DNA of 64,000 nt, taken from Clostridiales bacterium (GTDB lineage Bacteria; Bacillota; Clostridia; Oscillospirales; Oscillospiraceae). The position numbers and the translations under genes were made by a program. The notes below the pieces were generated by a model. That model searched no databases and had not been told where the DNA came from. It worked only from the letters and a program-made list of their open reading frames with translations. The stretch spans positions 186,001-250,000 of the forward strand of contig CP107216.1 of assembly GCA_025757645.1 (NCBI GenBank), in the 5' to 3' direction. Positions 25,255 through 32,988 of the stretch are shown piece by piece. The stretch's first letter is position 1, and each line of letters begins with the position of its first letter.

Positions 25255-26649
25255 TTAGCCGCGCAGCGCCCGGTCCGTGCGCACGAGCACCGGCACGGTC
25301 ACGATAAACGTCACCGCATCGGCCGCCGCCATGAAATACAGCACGCCGTCGAGCCCGAACCACACCGGCAGCAGCAGCACGAGCCCCACGCCCAGCACGA
25401 TCTCGCGCAAGAGCGACAGCGCCGTGCTCGTCCACGCCTTGCCGAGCGCCTGCAGGTAGATCATCGCGCCCTTGTTCACGCACGAGAGCGCGGCCGCGCC
25501 GAGAAACCACCGGATGCACCGTACGGCGAAGTCCGTGTAGTACGCGCTCTCGTTTTTCGCGCCGAAAAGATCGGCAAACACGCCCGGGCAGCTCTCAAAC
25601 AGCGCCGTCGCCACGAGCCCCACGACCGCCTCGGCCAGCAGCAGCCGGTGCAGCAGCGCCCGCGCCCGGTCGCGCCGCCCGGCGCCGATGTTGTACCCCA
25701 CGACGGGGATGCACCCGGCCGAGAGCCCGATGGCAATGGAGATGACGATCTGGAAAAACTTCATGACGATGCCCACGACCGCCGTCGGGATCTGCGCATA
25801 CTGCGCCTGGCCGAACACGGGGTCGAGCGCGCCGTATTTGCGGCACATATTGAGCACCGCCGCCATGGAAAACACGATGCTGATCTGCGACAAAAAGCTC
25901 GTCATGCCCAGCGGCAGAAACGCGCGCAGCAGCTCACCCCGCAGCCGGAAGCTGCTCCGCTGCAGCCGCACGGCCTTCATGTGCAGCAGATACGCCGCCG
26001 CCAACACAGCCGAGAGGATCTGGCCGATGACCGTTGCAACGGCCGCGCCCATCATGCCCCACCCGCACGGGAAGATGAAGATGGGGTCGAGGATGATGTT
26101 GCACACCGCGCCCGCCAGCAGCGACAGCATGGCGTAGCGCGGGCTGCCGTCGGAGCGAATGATGGGGTTCATCGCCTGCCCGAACATGTAAAACGGGATG
26201 CCGAGCGCGATCCAGAAGCAGTATTCGCGCGAGAGGGCGAACGTCTCGGCGTTGACCGTCGCGCCGAACGCCGTCAGGATCGGATCCATGAAAATGAGGT
26301 ACACCGCCATGAGCACGACGCTGACGATGAGCGTGAGCACGATAGCGTTGCCGACGCTGCGGTGCGCCTGCTCCTGCTCCCCCGCGCCGAGGCGGATGCT
26401 GACATAGGCGCAGCAGCCGTCGCCGATCATGGTGGCGATGGCGAGCGCGATGACCGTCAGCGGGAACACGACGCTGTTGGCCGCGTTGCCGTAAGAGCCG
26501 AGGTAGCTCGCGTTGGCGATGAAGAGCTGGTCGACGATGTTGTACAGCGCGCCGACGAGCAGCGACAGGATGCACGGCAGCGAGAATTTGCGCATCAGCG
26601 CACCGACCGGCTGCTCGGCGAGAAAGGAATTGGACTGGGATTCGTTCAT
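25255..26649 (-). CDS. MATE family efflux transporter
   Basis: 464 residues, 12 membrane helices. LMRKFSLPCILSLLVGALYN, DQLFIANASYLGSYGNAANS and PIIRSDGSPRYAMLSLLAGA are characteristic of the DinF/MepA-like branch. The start at 26649 follows GGAGG; the frame is open further upstream but that part is the leader region. Not closely related to the MATE at 15491-16837. No regulator is adjacent. Exports cationic drugs or metabolites; substrate unknown. Confidence 0.92.
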   Translation of the reverse strand: MNESQSNSFLAEQPVGALMRKFSLPCILSLLVGALYNIVDQLFIANASYLGSYGNAANSVVFPLTVIALAIATMIGDGCCAYVSIRLGAGEQEQAHRSVGNAIVLTLIVSVVLMAVYLIFMDPILTAFGATVNAETFALSREYCFWIALGIPFYMFGQAMNPIIRSDGSPRYAMLSLLAGAVCNIILDPIFIFPCGWGMMGAAVATVIGQILSAVLAAAYLLHMKAVRLQRSSFRLRGELLRAFLPLGMTSFLSQISIVFSMAAVLNMCRKYGALDPVFGQAQYAQIPTAVVGIVMKFFQIVISIAIGLSAGCIPVVGYNIGAGRRDRARALLHRLLLAEAVVGLVATALFESCPGVFADLFGAKNESAYYTDFAVRCIRWFLGAAALSCVNKGAMIYLQALGKAWTSTALSLLREIVLGVGLVLLLPVWFGLDGVLYFMAAADAVTFIVTVPVLVRTDRALRG

Positions 26650-26815
26650 GCTTGCCTCCGATTTTCCGCCCAAAGGCAAAAAAACGGCACACGCCGCGCG
26701 TGTGCCTGCAAACCTCGGAAGCCGACACACACCACGCTCGCATACCGTTTCGTATCCGAATGCTGTGCATCCGTGTATCGTGCCTTCAAGCCAGATTTGA
26801 AATTTTACAGGAGAT

Positions 26816-26844
26816 ATTATACCAGCCCGCGCCCGAAAAAGCAA
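26816..26844 (-). promoter_or_regulatory. Promoter of the MATE gene
   Basis: TTGCTT (26844-26839), 17 bp, TATAAT (26821-26816). The -35 box lies within the T-tract of the upstream MFS terminator, leaving a roughly 165-base leader with hairpin potential (ACGCCGCGCGTGTG region) but no recognised riboswitch. Confidence 0.7.
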
Positions 26845-26868
26845 GCCCCCGCGGTCTCGCACGGGGGC
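26835..26868 (-). terminator. Terminator of the MFS gene
   Basis: GCCCCCG stem (26845-26868) followed on the minus strand by TTGCTTTTTC, 9 bp after the MFS stop. Confidence 0.8.
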
Positions 26869-26876
26869 AGTGCGTG

Positions 26877-28229
26877 TCATTTCTCCAGCGCGGCGAGCTT
26901 CTCGCGGCGGATGCGGTCGGCGTCCCGGCGGACGAAGTACGCGGGGATGAGGATGAACACCGCGCTCACGGCCGCGGCCAGGAACAGCTCATACGGATAG
27001 AGGTAGCTGCCGGCGTAGCTCGGGTACTTGGCGAGAATGGCCGCCGTCGGCTCGAGCGCGACGGCTTTGATGATGAGCGGGTCGATGATGCTCGCGAGCA
27101 CCATGGGCAGCATGATGTAGATGACCATCTTCACGCTCTGCGACGCGCCGGCGCGCCCGGCGGGCGTATAGTCGCGCGACGAGGCGGTGAACAGCCCCGC
27201 CATGGCGAGGTTGCCGGCCATGATGCACGTGCCGCCGACGCACAGCAGCGGCATGGCGTGGCCGACGAACTTGATGCTGTAGGCGATCAGGCCGCCGAGC
27301 ACCTGCAAAATTGCCACGGGGTAATAAAACTTCTCCTTGCCGAAGCGGTCCATGACCTTGCCCGCGAGCACGGACAGCACGGCCGAGGCAAGCACGACGA
27401 TGCCGATGGGCAGGATGTAGTTGTCGATGCCGAGCGTGACCTCGACGAGCGAGATCATGTACGGCTGCCACAGCTGCATGGCAAGGCCGGAGAACATCAT
27501 GCCGAGAAAGCAGATATAGATCATCTTATTGGCGCGGATGTTCGCCGGGCGGAAGGCGTAGAGCACGTCGCGCAGGTACGTGTCGCCCTGCACGGGGCGC
27601 AGGGCCGGACTGTCGCGGAAGATACACAGGCCGAGCACGCCGGCCGCGCTCGTCAGGCCGCCGAGCACGAGGAAAAAGCCCGTCCAGTTGCCGTGCACGG
27701 TCATGCCGTCAAAGCCCGCAAAGATGACGATGAGCGCGAGGATGGGCATGATGCTCAGCACGATGTCCACGACGCCGCGGTTCGTGACGTCGGTCACGTC
27801 CGTGACCCAGGCGGAAAAGGCCGAGTCGTTGGCCGTGCTGCCGATGGCGGACATGATGCAGTCCATAACGACGAAGAGCGTCACCGCGAGACCGACGTCG
27901 CCGCCGACCTGCCCGTTGCCGAAGAGCGCGAACGCCGCCGTCGTGATGCCCCAGAGGATATACCCCCAGCAGACGAAGGCGCGGCGCTTGCCCACGCGGT
28001 CCGACCACGCGGCGCTGAAGATCGTCGCCAGCGCGGCGGCGATGGCGCTGGCCGCGACGGTCGCGGACGTGGCCCAGCCGGCGGCCGTGATGTTTTTCTG
28101 AATGTAGGTGGAAAAGTAGACGTTCTCGACCATCCAGGCGATCTGCCCGATGAAGCCGAACACCAGCAGACTCGTCCAGACGCGCGCGCCGAGCGGCGTC
28201 GCCTTTTTGACGACCAGATTCTCCTGCAT
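26877..28229 (-). CDS. MFS transporter
   Basis: 450 residues with 12 membrane helices. The loop 2-3 motif is seen as SAAWSDRVGKRRAFVCWGYI (D-R-x-G-+-R/K) and its repeat in the second half as GKVMDRFGKEKFYYPVAILQ. The pattern resembles sugar/H+ or glycoside-pentoside-hexuronide-like carriers in Clostridia, but no substrate motif is visible. Single gene with promoter and terminator. An N-terminal ATG after AAGGGGAG fixes the start. Confidence 0.88.
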   Translation of the reverse strand: MQENLVVKKATPLGARVWTSLLVFGFIGQIAWMVENVYFSTYIQKNITAAGWATSATVAASAIAAALATIFSAAWSDRVGKRRAFVCWGYILWGITTAAFALFGNGQVGGDVGLAVTLFVVMDCIMSAIGSTANDSAFSAWVTDVTDVTNRGVVDIVLSIMPILALIVIFAGFDGMTVHGNWTGFFLVLGGLTSAAGVLGLCIFRDSPALRPVQGDTYLRDVLYAFRPANIRANKMIYICFLGMMFSGLAMQLWQPYMISLVEVTLGIDNYILPIGIVVLASAVLSVLAGKVMDRFGKEKFYYPVAILQVLGGLIAYSIKFVGHAMPLLCVGGTCIMAGNLAMAGLFTASSRDYTPAGRAGASQSVKMVIYIMLPMVLASIIDPLIIKAVALEPTAAILAKYPSYAGSYLYPYELFLAAAVSAVFILIPAYFVRRDADRIRREKLAALEK

Positions 28230-28263
28230 GAAAGTTCTCCCCTTTGCAAGGCGTTGTCACCCG

Positions 28264-28293
28264 ATTATACCATGTTCTCCCCCCGCCCGGCAA
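28264..28293 (-). promoter_or_regulatory. Promoter of the MFS gene
   Basis: TTGCCG (28293-28288), 18-bp spacer, TATAAT (28269-28264), giving a leader of only about 30 bases. Confidence 0.6.
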
Positions 28294-28507
28294 CCGGGAA
28301 ACCGGCTTCCTGCCGCACGGCGATCCGCGTCAAAAAATTTTCAAAAATATTTTTTCGTTTTTGCATTAAAAAAAGAAGTTGGCGCATTATTATAGCAGAA
28401 CGGAAATGAAACATGTTTTCGTGAGACAGAGCTTGCTTTCCTCATAAGGTTGTTTACCGGTTATTTACAACTTTACCCCACACACACAAAACTTTTGCTT
28501 GCTCTGC

Positions 28508-28543
28508 AGCGCCCGCGCGGTATCGCGCGGGCGCGTTCTCTTT
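28508..28543 (+). terminator. Strong terminator-like hairpin without an upstream gene
   Basis: 11-bp GC stem GCGCCCGCGCG / CGCGCGGGCGC, loop GTAT, then GTTCTCTTTT on plus. The sequence before it (28300-28507) is AT-rich, non-coding, and contains TTATTATAG and a pyrimidine/CA run; a small RNA is possible but unsupported otherwise. Confidence 0.55.
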
Positions 28544-28577
28544 TAAACGCCGTGTTCTCTTTCGAAAGAAATAACAC

Positions 28578-28609
28578 CGCCCGGGACTGCTTTCGCCCCG
28601 GGCGTTTTT
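28578..28609 (+). terminator. Second terminator-like hairpin
   Basis: Stem CGCCCGGG / CCCGGGCG with TTTTT tail, 45 bp after the previous hairpin. No recognised gene lies between. Confidence 0.6.
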
Positions 28610-28715
28610 CCGTTTTCCCCTTTTGGCGGCGATCTGCCGTGCGTTTGGAAAGCCTTTCCCTTTGCGGGGAAGGCTTGGGGTGCGCCCCGATCACGCAGTC
28701 TCTCGCAAAGCATCT

Positions 28716-28784
28716 GAGCCGCAGGGGAGCCCGAGGGGGCAAGGCCCGCCTCGGATGTGATCCTGCATCGCCGTTCGGCGATGC
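28716..28784 (+). repeat. Dispersed structured repeat, family R2, copy A
   Basis: GAGCCGCAGGGG followed by stem CCGAGG-GGGC / GCCC-g-CCTCGG, the box ATGnGATC, and a second stem GCATCGCCG / CGGCGATGC. Related copies lie at 51199-51276 and, inverted, at 55437-55508. It abuts the stop codon of the HAD gene. Confidence 0.75.
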
Positions 28785-28786
28785 CC

Positions 28787-29581
28787 TCACCCCTGCTGCG
28801 CCAGCCGCGGGATGTCCCCCACGCCGTCGAGCACGACGCTCGGCCGGTAGGCAAACTCGTCCAATGTTGCGCGCGTGGACACGCCGCTGAGCACGAGCAC
28901 GGTGGCCATGCCGCTCTCCATGCCGGAGATGACGTCGGTGTCCATGCGGTCGCCGATCATGGCGGCCTCGCCCGAGTGGCAGCCGAGCATGCGCAGGCCG
29001 GTGCGCATCATGAGCGGGTTCGGCTTGCCGCAGAAATACGCCTGCTTGCCGGTGGCGATCTCGACCGGGGCGATCAGCGCGCGGCACGCGGGGGCGATGC
29101 CCTCGTCCGTCGGGCCGCAGGTGTCGGAGTTCGCGCCGATGAGCTTCGCGCCCGCGAGCACGAGATTCGTCGCCTTCGTGAGCGTGTCGAGCGAGTAGGC
29201 CCGCGCCTCGCCGATGACGACGTAATCGGGGTTGACGTCGTTCATGGTGATGCCGCGGTCATACAGCGCATTGAGCAGCCCCGCCTCGCCGAGGGCGTAC
29301 ACCGAGCAGCCGGGCGCCTGGTCGGCCAGAAAGGCCGCCGTGGCCAGCGCGCTGGTGTAAAAATGCTCCTCCGGCACGTCGAGCCCCATACGCCAGAGCT
29401 TCTGGTGCAGCTCGCGCGGGGTCATGCCGCTGTTATTGGTCAAAAACAGGTATTTCTTGTGCGTGTCCTGCAGCCAGTGGATGAACTCCGCCGCGCCGGG
29501 CAGGATGTGGTTGCCGTGGTAGATGACGCCGTCCATGTCGCACAGGAAGCCTTTTTTCGCGTTGAAATCGATCATTTCCAT
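28787..29581 (-). CDS. HAD-IIA family phosphatase (NagD-like)
   Basis: 264 residues. Motif I FLCDMDGVIYHGN, motif II FLTNNSG, a C2 cap in the middle, Lys in CGKPNPLMM and motif IV MIGDRMDTDVISGMESGMAT: the full NagD/AraL set. These enzymes dephosphorylate nucleotides, sugar phosphates or damaged metabolites. The ATG at 29581 has AAGGAG upstream. Single-gene unit. Confidence 0.9.
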   Translation of the reverse strand: MEMIDFNAKKGFLCDMDGVIYHGNHILPGAAEFIHWLQDTHKKYLFLTNNSGMTPRELHQKLWRMGLDVPEEHFYTSALATAAFLADQAPGCSVYALGEAGLLNALYDRGITMNDVNPDYVVIGEARAYSLDTLTKATNLVLAGAKLIGANSDTCGPTDEGIAPACRALIAPVEIATGKQAYFCGKPNPLMMRTGLRMLGCHSGEAAMIGDRMDTDVISGMESGMATVLVLSGVSTRATLDEFAYRPSVVLDGVGDIPRLAQQG

Positions 29582-29669
29582 GTCCAGTCTCCTTATTCTT
29601 GCTTCTGCTCTCAGCTTACCACGCATCCTGCCGCCGGGCAAGCGGCGGGCGCGTCAAATTTGCGTAAAG

Positions 29670-30146
29670 TCACAGGTCCAGCCGCAGGAAGATCGTCGTG
29701 TCCAGCGGGCTGTCGTTGTACGGCGGGATGTCGTAAAACCCGAGCGCGCGGTACATTTTGATCGCGCTCGTGAGAAACGGCAGCGTGTCGAGCAGCATGG
29801 CCGTGTAGCCGATGGCGCGGGCATCATCGAGGATGCGCTGCATCATCGCCCCGGCGATGCCCCGGCCGCGAAACGCGGGGCGCACATACAGCCGCTTGAG
29901 CTCGCACGTCGTGCCGGCGAGCCGGCGCAGCGCGATGCACCCGGCCGGCTGCCCATCGCACCACGCGACGTAGAGCCGTCCGTCCGGCAGGCCGTACTTT
30001 TGCGTCGGGTCGGCGACCTCGGCGTCGTAGTGCTGCAGGTCGAGATAGGCCTGAAAATACGGGTCATGCGCGACGAGCATGTGCGTATATTCCGCAAACA
30101 GCTCCCGCACCGCCTCCGGTGTGGCATAGCCCAGTTTCAGCTCCAT
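29670..30146 (-). CDS. GNAT family N-acetyltransferase
   Basis: 158 residues from ATG 30146 after GGGAGGG. The CoA-binding motif LKRLYVRPAFRGRGIAGAMM is a textbook motif A (R/Q-x-x-G-x-G/A), followed by GYTAMLLDTLPFLTSAIKMY and ALGFYDIPPY, as in the small amino-group acetyltransferases related to YesJ/Ats1. The acceptor is unknown. Confidence 0.9.
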   Translation of the reverse strand: MELKLGYATPEAVRELFAEYTHMLVAHDPYFQAYLDLQHYDAEVADPTQKYGLPDGRLYVAWCDGQPAGCIALRRLAGTTCELKRLYVRPAFRGRGIAGAMMQRILDDARAIGYTAMLLDTLPFLTSAIKMYRALGFYDIPPYNDSPLDTTIFLRLDL

Positions 30147-30233
30147 ACGTGTCCCTCCCGCGTGTCTCGATGGCATTATTTTACCGCATCTGCGCCCCGC
30201 GTCAAGCCCCCGTGAAAAAGGACGCGCCGGGCA

Positions 30234-30262
30234 TTGACGCGCGCGGGCAAAGCGGCTAAACT
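30234..30262 (+). promoter_or_regulatory. Promoter of the EamA gene
   Basis: TTGACG (30234-30239), 17 bp, TAAACT (30257-30262). Confidence 0.7.
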
Positions 30263-30292
30263 AGACCTCAGTTTCTGTTCTCGGAGGCGTCT

Positions 30293-31195
30293 ATGAAAAC
30301 GACAACCACTCCTTCCGGCACCGGCCGCGCGCGGCTGGGCCTGATCGTGTCCATGACGGTGTTCGGCACGATCGGCCTATTCGTGCGCCGGATCGAGATC
30401 ACCTCGGCCGAGCTCGCGCTCTGCCGCGCGGGGCTCGCGGCCGTGTTTCTGCTGCTGTATTTTCTCGTCACGCGCAGGCGGCTGTGCCTGAGCGAGATCA
30501 AAAAGTCGCTCTGGCTGCTGCTGGCTTCGGGCGCGGCCATGGGCATCAACTGGATGCTGCTGTTCGAGGCATACAAGTACACGACCATTTCCCTCGCCAC
30601 ACTCAGCTACTACCTCGCGCCCGTGATCGTCACGGCGCTGTGCCCGCTGCTGTTTCATGAGCGGATGACGCGCACGCAGCTGCTCTGCTTTCTCATGTCC
30701 ACGCTCGGCGTCGCACTCATCATCGGCTCGGGCGGCGTGCAGGGCGGCGGGTCGGATGTGCGCGGCATTGGCTTCGGCGTGAGCGCCGCGGTGTTTTACG
30801 CCACTGTCATCCTGCTCAACAAGTATATCACCGGTGTTCCGGCGCTCGAGCGCACGTTCGTGCAGTTTCTCGCGGCCATTCTGGTGCTCACGCCGTATGT
30901 CGCGCTCACATCGGGCTTTCACCCGGGCGTGATGTCCGCGGCCGGGTGGGTGAACCTGCTCATCGTCGGCCTCGTGCACACGGGCCTGACGTACTGCATG
31001 TATTTCTCCGCCATCCGGACGCTGCCGGGGCAGGAGTCGTCGCTGCTGAGCTACATCGACCCCATCGTGTCCGTGCTCGTGTCGGTGCTGCTGCTCGGCG
31101 AACCGCTCGCCCCGGTGCAGATCGTCGGCATCGTGCTGTTTCTCGGTTTCGCCATCGTAAACGAGCTCACGCACAAAAACGCCGAGACCTCATAA
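30293..31195 (+). CDS. EamA/DMT family transporter (10 TM)
   Basis: 300 residues with two EamA repeats of five helices each (about 13-140 and 155-290). Conserved features include TIGLFVRRIEITSAELALCR at the front and SLLSYIDPIVSVLVSVLLLG in the second repeat, as in RhaT/RarD-like metabolite exporters. GGAGG precedes the ATG. Likely exports amino acids or other small metabolites; the substrate cannot be told. Confidence 0.9.
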   Translation: MKTTTTPSGTGRARLGLIVSMTVFGTIGLFVRRIEITSAELALCRAGLAAVFLLLYFLVTRRRLCLSEIKKSLWLLLASGAAMGINWMLLFEAYKYTTISLATLSYYLAPVIVTALCPLLFHERMTRTQLLCFLMSTLGVALIIGSGGVQGGGSDVRGIGFGVSAAVFYATVILLNKYITGVPALERTFVQFLAAILVLTPYVALTSGFHPGVMSAAGWVNLLIVGLVHTGLTYCMYFSAIRTLPGQESSLLSYIDPIVSVLVSVLLLGEPLAPVQIVGIVLFLGFAIVNELTHKNAETS

Positions 31196-31208
31196 GCGCC
31201 CAAAACAG

Positions 31209-31255
31209 AAAAACGCCGGCCTGCGGAGCATTCCGCAGGCCGGCGGCCGTTTTTA
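31209..31255. terminator. Bidirectional terminator
   Basis: 14-bp stem CGCCGGCCTGCGGA / TCCGCAGGCCGGCG with GTTTTTA on plus and TTTTTC on minus, serving the convergent EamA genes. Confidence 0.9.
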
Positions 31256-31262
31256 TCCGATA

Positions 31263-31676
31263 TCACAAAACCATCAGCAGCGTCCCCGCGCCGATGAGCA
31301 GACAGCCGATCAGGGACTTGGGCGTGAAGCGCTCATGCAAAAACACGAACGCCAGCACGAGCGTGATGACCACGCTGAGCTTATCGATCGGCACAACCTT
31401 CGACGCCTCCCCGATCTGCAGTGCGCGGTAATAGCACAGCCACGACGCCCCCGTCGCCAGACCCGAGAGGATCAAAAACAGCCAGCTCTTCTTGCTGATG
31501 TCCGTGAGTCCGCCCTGCGTGTTGGTCACGAACACCATGCCCCATGCCATCGCCAGCACGACCATCGTGCGGATGGCGGTCGCAAGGTTGGAGTTCACGC
31601 CCTCGATGCCCACCTTGGCCAGAATGGACGTCAGCGCCGCGAACACGGCCGATAGCAGGGCAAATACGAACCACAT
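31263..31676 (-). CDS. Single-repeat EamA family protein
   Basis: 137 residues with five helices, i.e. one EamA repeat (MWFVFALLSAVFAALTSILA, ...ASWLCYYRALQIGEASKVVP, ...DKLSVVITLVLAFVFLHE). Such half-size transporters act as dimers. GGAGGG precedes the ATG at 31676; the open frame upstream runs into repeat R1 and is not coding. Confidence 0.88.
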   Translation of the reverse strand: MWFVFALLSAVFAALTSILAKVGIEGVNSNLATAIRTMVVLAMAWGMVFVTNTQGGLTDISKKSWLFLILSGLATGASWLCYYRALQIGEASKVVPIDKLSVVITLVLAFVFLHERFTPKSLIGCLLIGAGTLLMVL

Positions 31677-31718
31677 ACCTATCCCTCCGTTTCCAACGCG
31701 GGTCACGCGCGCAGCACC

Positions 31719-31885
31719 GCCGCCCGCAGGCGGCAAAAAAGTGAAATCATTTTCTCGCGCGACATGTGCGTGAGAGAAAATACTGCTCAGGCTGCAAGTG
31801 TGGAATTTGTGCGCCGCAGGCACACAAATTCTGCGCGCAGCAGTCTGCAAGCCTTTTGTCGGAAAACCCTCCGGGTTTTCCGACA
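31719..31885. repeat. Dispersed structured repeat, family R1, copy 2
   Basis: Aligns along its length with 20009-20178. Stem 3 is GAATTTGTG / CACAAATTC here against GACTTTGT / ACAAAGTC in copy 1, a compensatory change; stem 4 is TGTCGGAAAA / TTTTCCGACA against the longer GTCGGGAAA / TTTTCCCGAC. Confidence 0.8.
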
Positions 31886-31892
31886 GTCTCAG

Positions 31893-31931
31893 CCCCACCG
31901 GCCTGCGATGTTCGCGGGCCGGTGGGGTTTT
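31893..31931 (+). terminator. Terminator-like hairpin next to R1 copy 2
   Basis: Stem CCCCACCGGCC / GGCCGGTGGGG with TTTT on the plus strand only. No plus-strand gene precedes it, so it may belong to the repeat unit. Confidence 0.5.
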
Positions 31932-31940
31932 GTGCGTCTG

Positions 31941-32486
31941 TCACCCGGCGCACGCCGGGCCGAGGAGCTGCCGGATCTGCTCGAGATCGTCGGCAAAATA
32001 GATGCCCCGCTGCCGCGCCTCGCTCGACAGGCCCAGCTCGATCATGTGCGCCAGCTGCGTGCGCAGACCGTCGTAGTAGCCGTTGAGGTTATAGAGGATG
32101 CACGGCGCGTCCAGCTGCCCGAGCGCAACGCGGGACATCACCTCCGCGATCTCCTCGAGCGTGCCCGTGCCGCCCGGAAAGGCGATGAACGCATCGCCCA
32201 GCTCCAGCATCTTCGCCTTGCGCTCCGGAAAGTCGCGCGTGACGATGAGCTCGGTCAGCTCGTCGTACAAAAAGCCCTGATCCACAAAAACTTGCGGCTC
32301 GACGCCCGTCGCCCTGCCGCCCGCGGCGAGCACGCTCTCGGCGAGCGCGCCCATGAGCCCGTTTTTCGACCCGCCATAGACGAGCGCGTTGCCGCTCTCG
32401 CCGATCCAGCGGCCGAGCGCGCGCACCGCGTCGCGCAGCGCGGGGTCATTGCCCGCGTTCGCGCCCAGATAGACCGTAATGTTCAT
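31941..32486 (-). CDS. LOG family protein (TIGR00730; nucleoside 5'-monophosphate phosphoribohydrolase-like)
   Basis: 181 residues, Rossmann fold. Signature motifs LVYGGSKNGLMGALAESVLA and FPGGTGTLEEI (PGGxGTxxE, substrate binding and catalysis) are both present. The family cleaves the N-glycosidic bond of (cytokinin) nucleoside monophosphates; in bacteria it likely acts in nucleotide salvage or housecleaning. The ATG at 32486 follows GGGAGG. Confidence 0.92.
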   Translation of the reverse strand: MNITVYLGANAGNDPALRDAVRALGRWIGESGNALVYGGSKNGLMGALAESVLAAGGRATGVEPQVFVDQGFLYDELTELIVTRDFPERKAKMLELGDAFIAFPGGTGTLEEIAEVMSRVALGQLDAPCILYNLNGYYDGLRTQLAHMIELGLSSEARQRGIYFADDLEQIRQLLGPACAG

Positions 32487-32552
32487 AACCGGTTTTCCTC
32501 CCATGTCCGCAGGGCCGCTCCGCCCCGCTTTTTTGCCTGTGCTTTCAAGATA

Positions 32553-32740
32553 TCACGCCCGCCGCATATACAGCAGCGGGTACGGCCCGCCTTGCTCATC
32601 GCGGTCGGTGCGTTTGTAGGTCACAAAGCCCATGTGCTCGTAAAAGCCGACGGCCTGCGGGTTCTGCTCGTTGACTGTGACCTCCCGAATGCCGTAGTGT
32701 TCCACGCCGTATTCCAGCAGCCGCCGGCCGATGCCCGGCA
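32553..32740 (-). pseudogene. C-terminal fragment of a GNAT acetyltransferase
   Basis: Only the last 60 residues are homologous: GIGRRLLEYGVEHYGIREVT then NPQAVGFYEHMGFVTYKRTD, i.e. the end of motif A plus motif B. The N-terminal half is missing, replaced by unrelated sequence next to the nuclease locus, so the arrival of that locus may have truncated it. Confidence 0.75.
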
Positions 32741-32988
32741 TCGGGCTGCGCGGCTCAGCAACAGGATACGCCATTTGCCGCCGCTTGTAAACCCCGCCGC
32801 CCTGCACAGATCGACCGCAGTGTGTGCTTGGTCAGGGCCTATTCTCCAGAATTCCCCGTCATTTTACTATCTGGAAATTCGTGCTGGATATTTTGCCACT
32901 GCAAAGGTATACTGTTATTAGCGCCGACGAGTTGCAGCGCGCATTGCATAGGCTGACTTAATATACCGTCTTAGAGGAGGGGAGTTTC

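Noticed and set aside
28430..28500. Possible replication origin or DnaA boxes in the AT-rich gap
   Set aside because: No TTATCCACA-type boxes, and dnaA/dnaN are not nearby.
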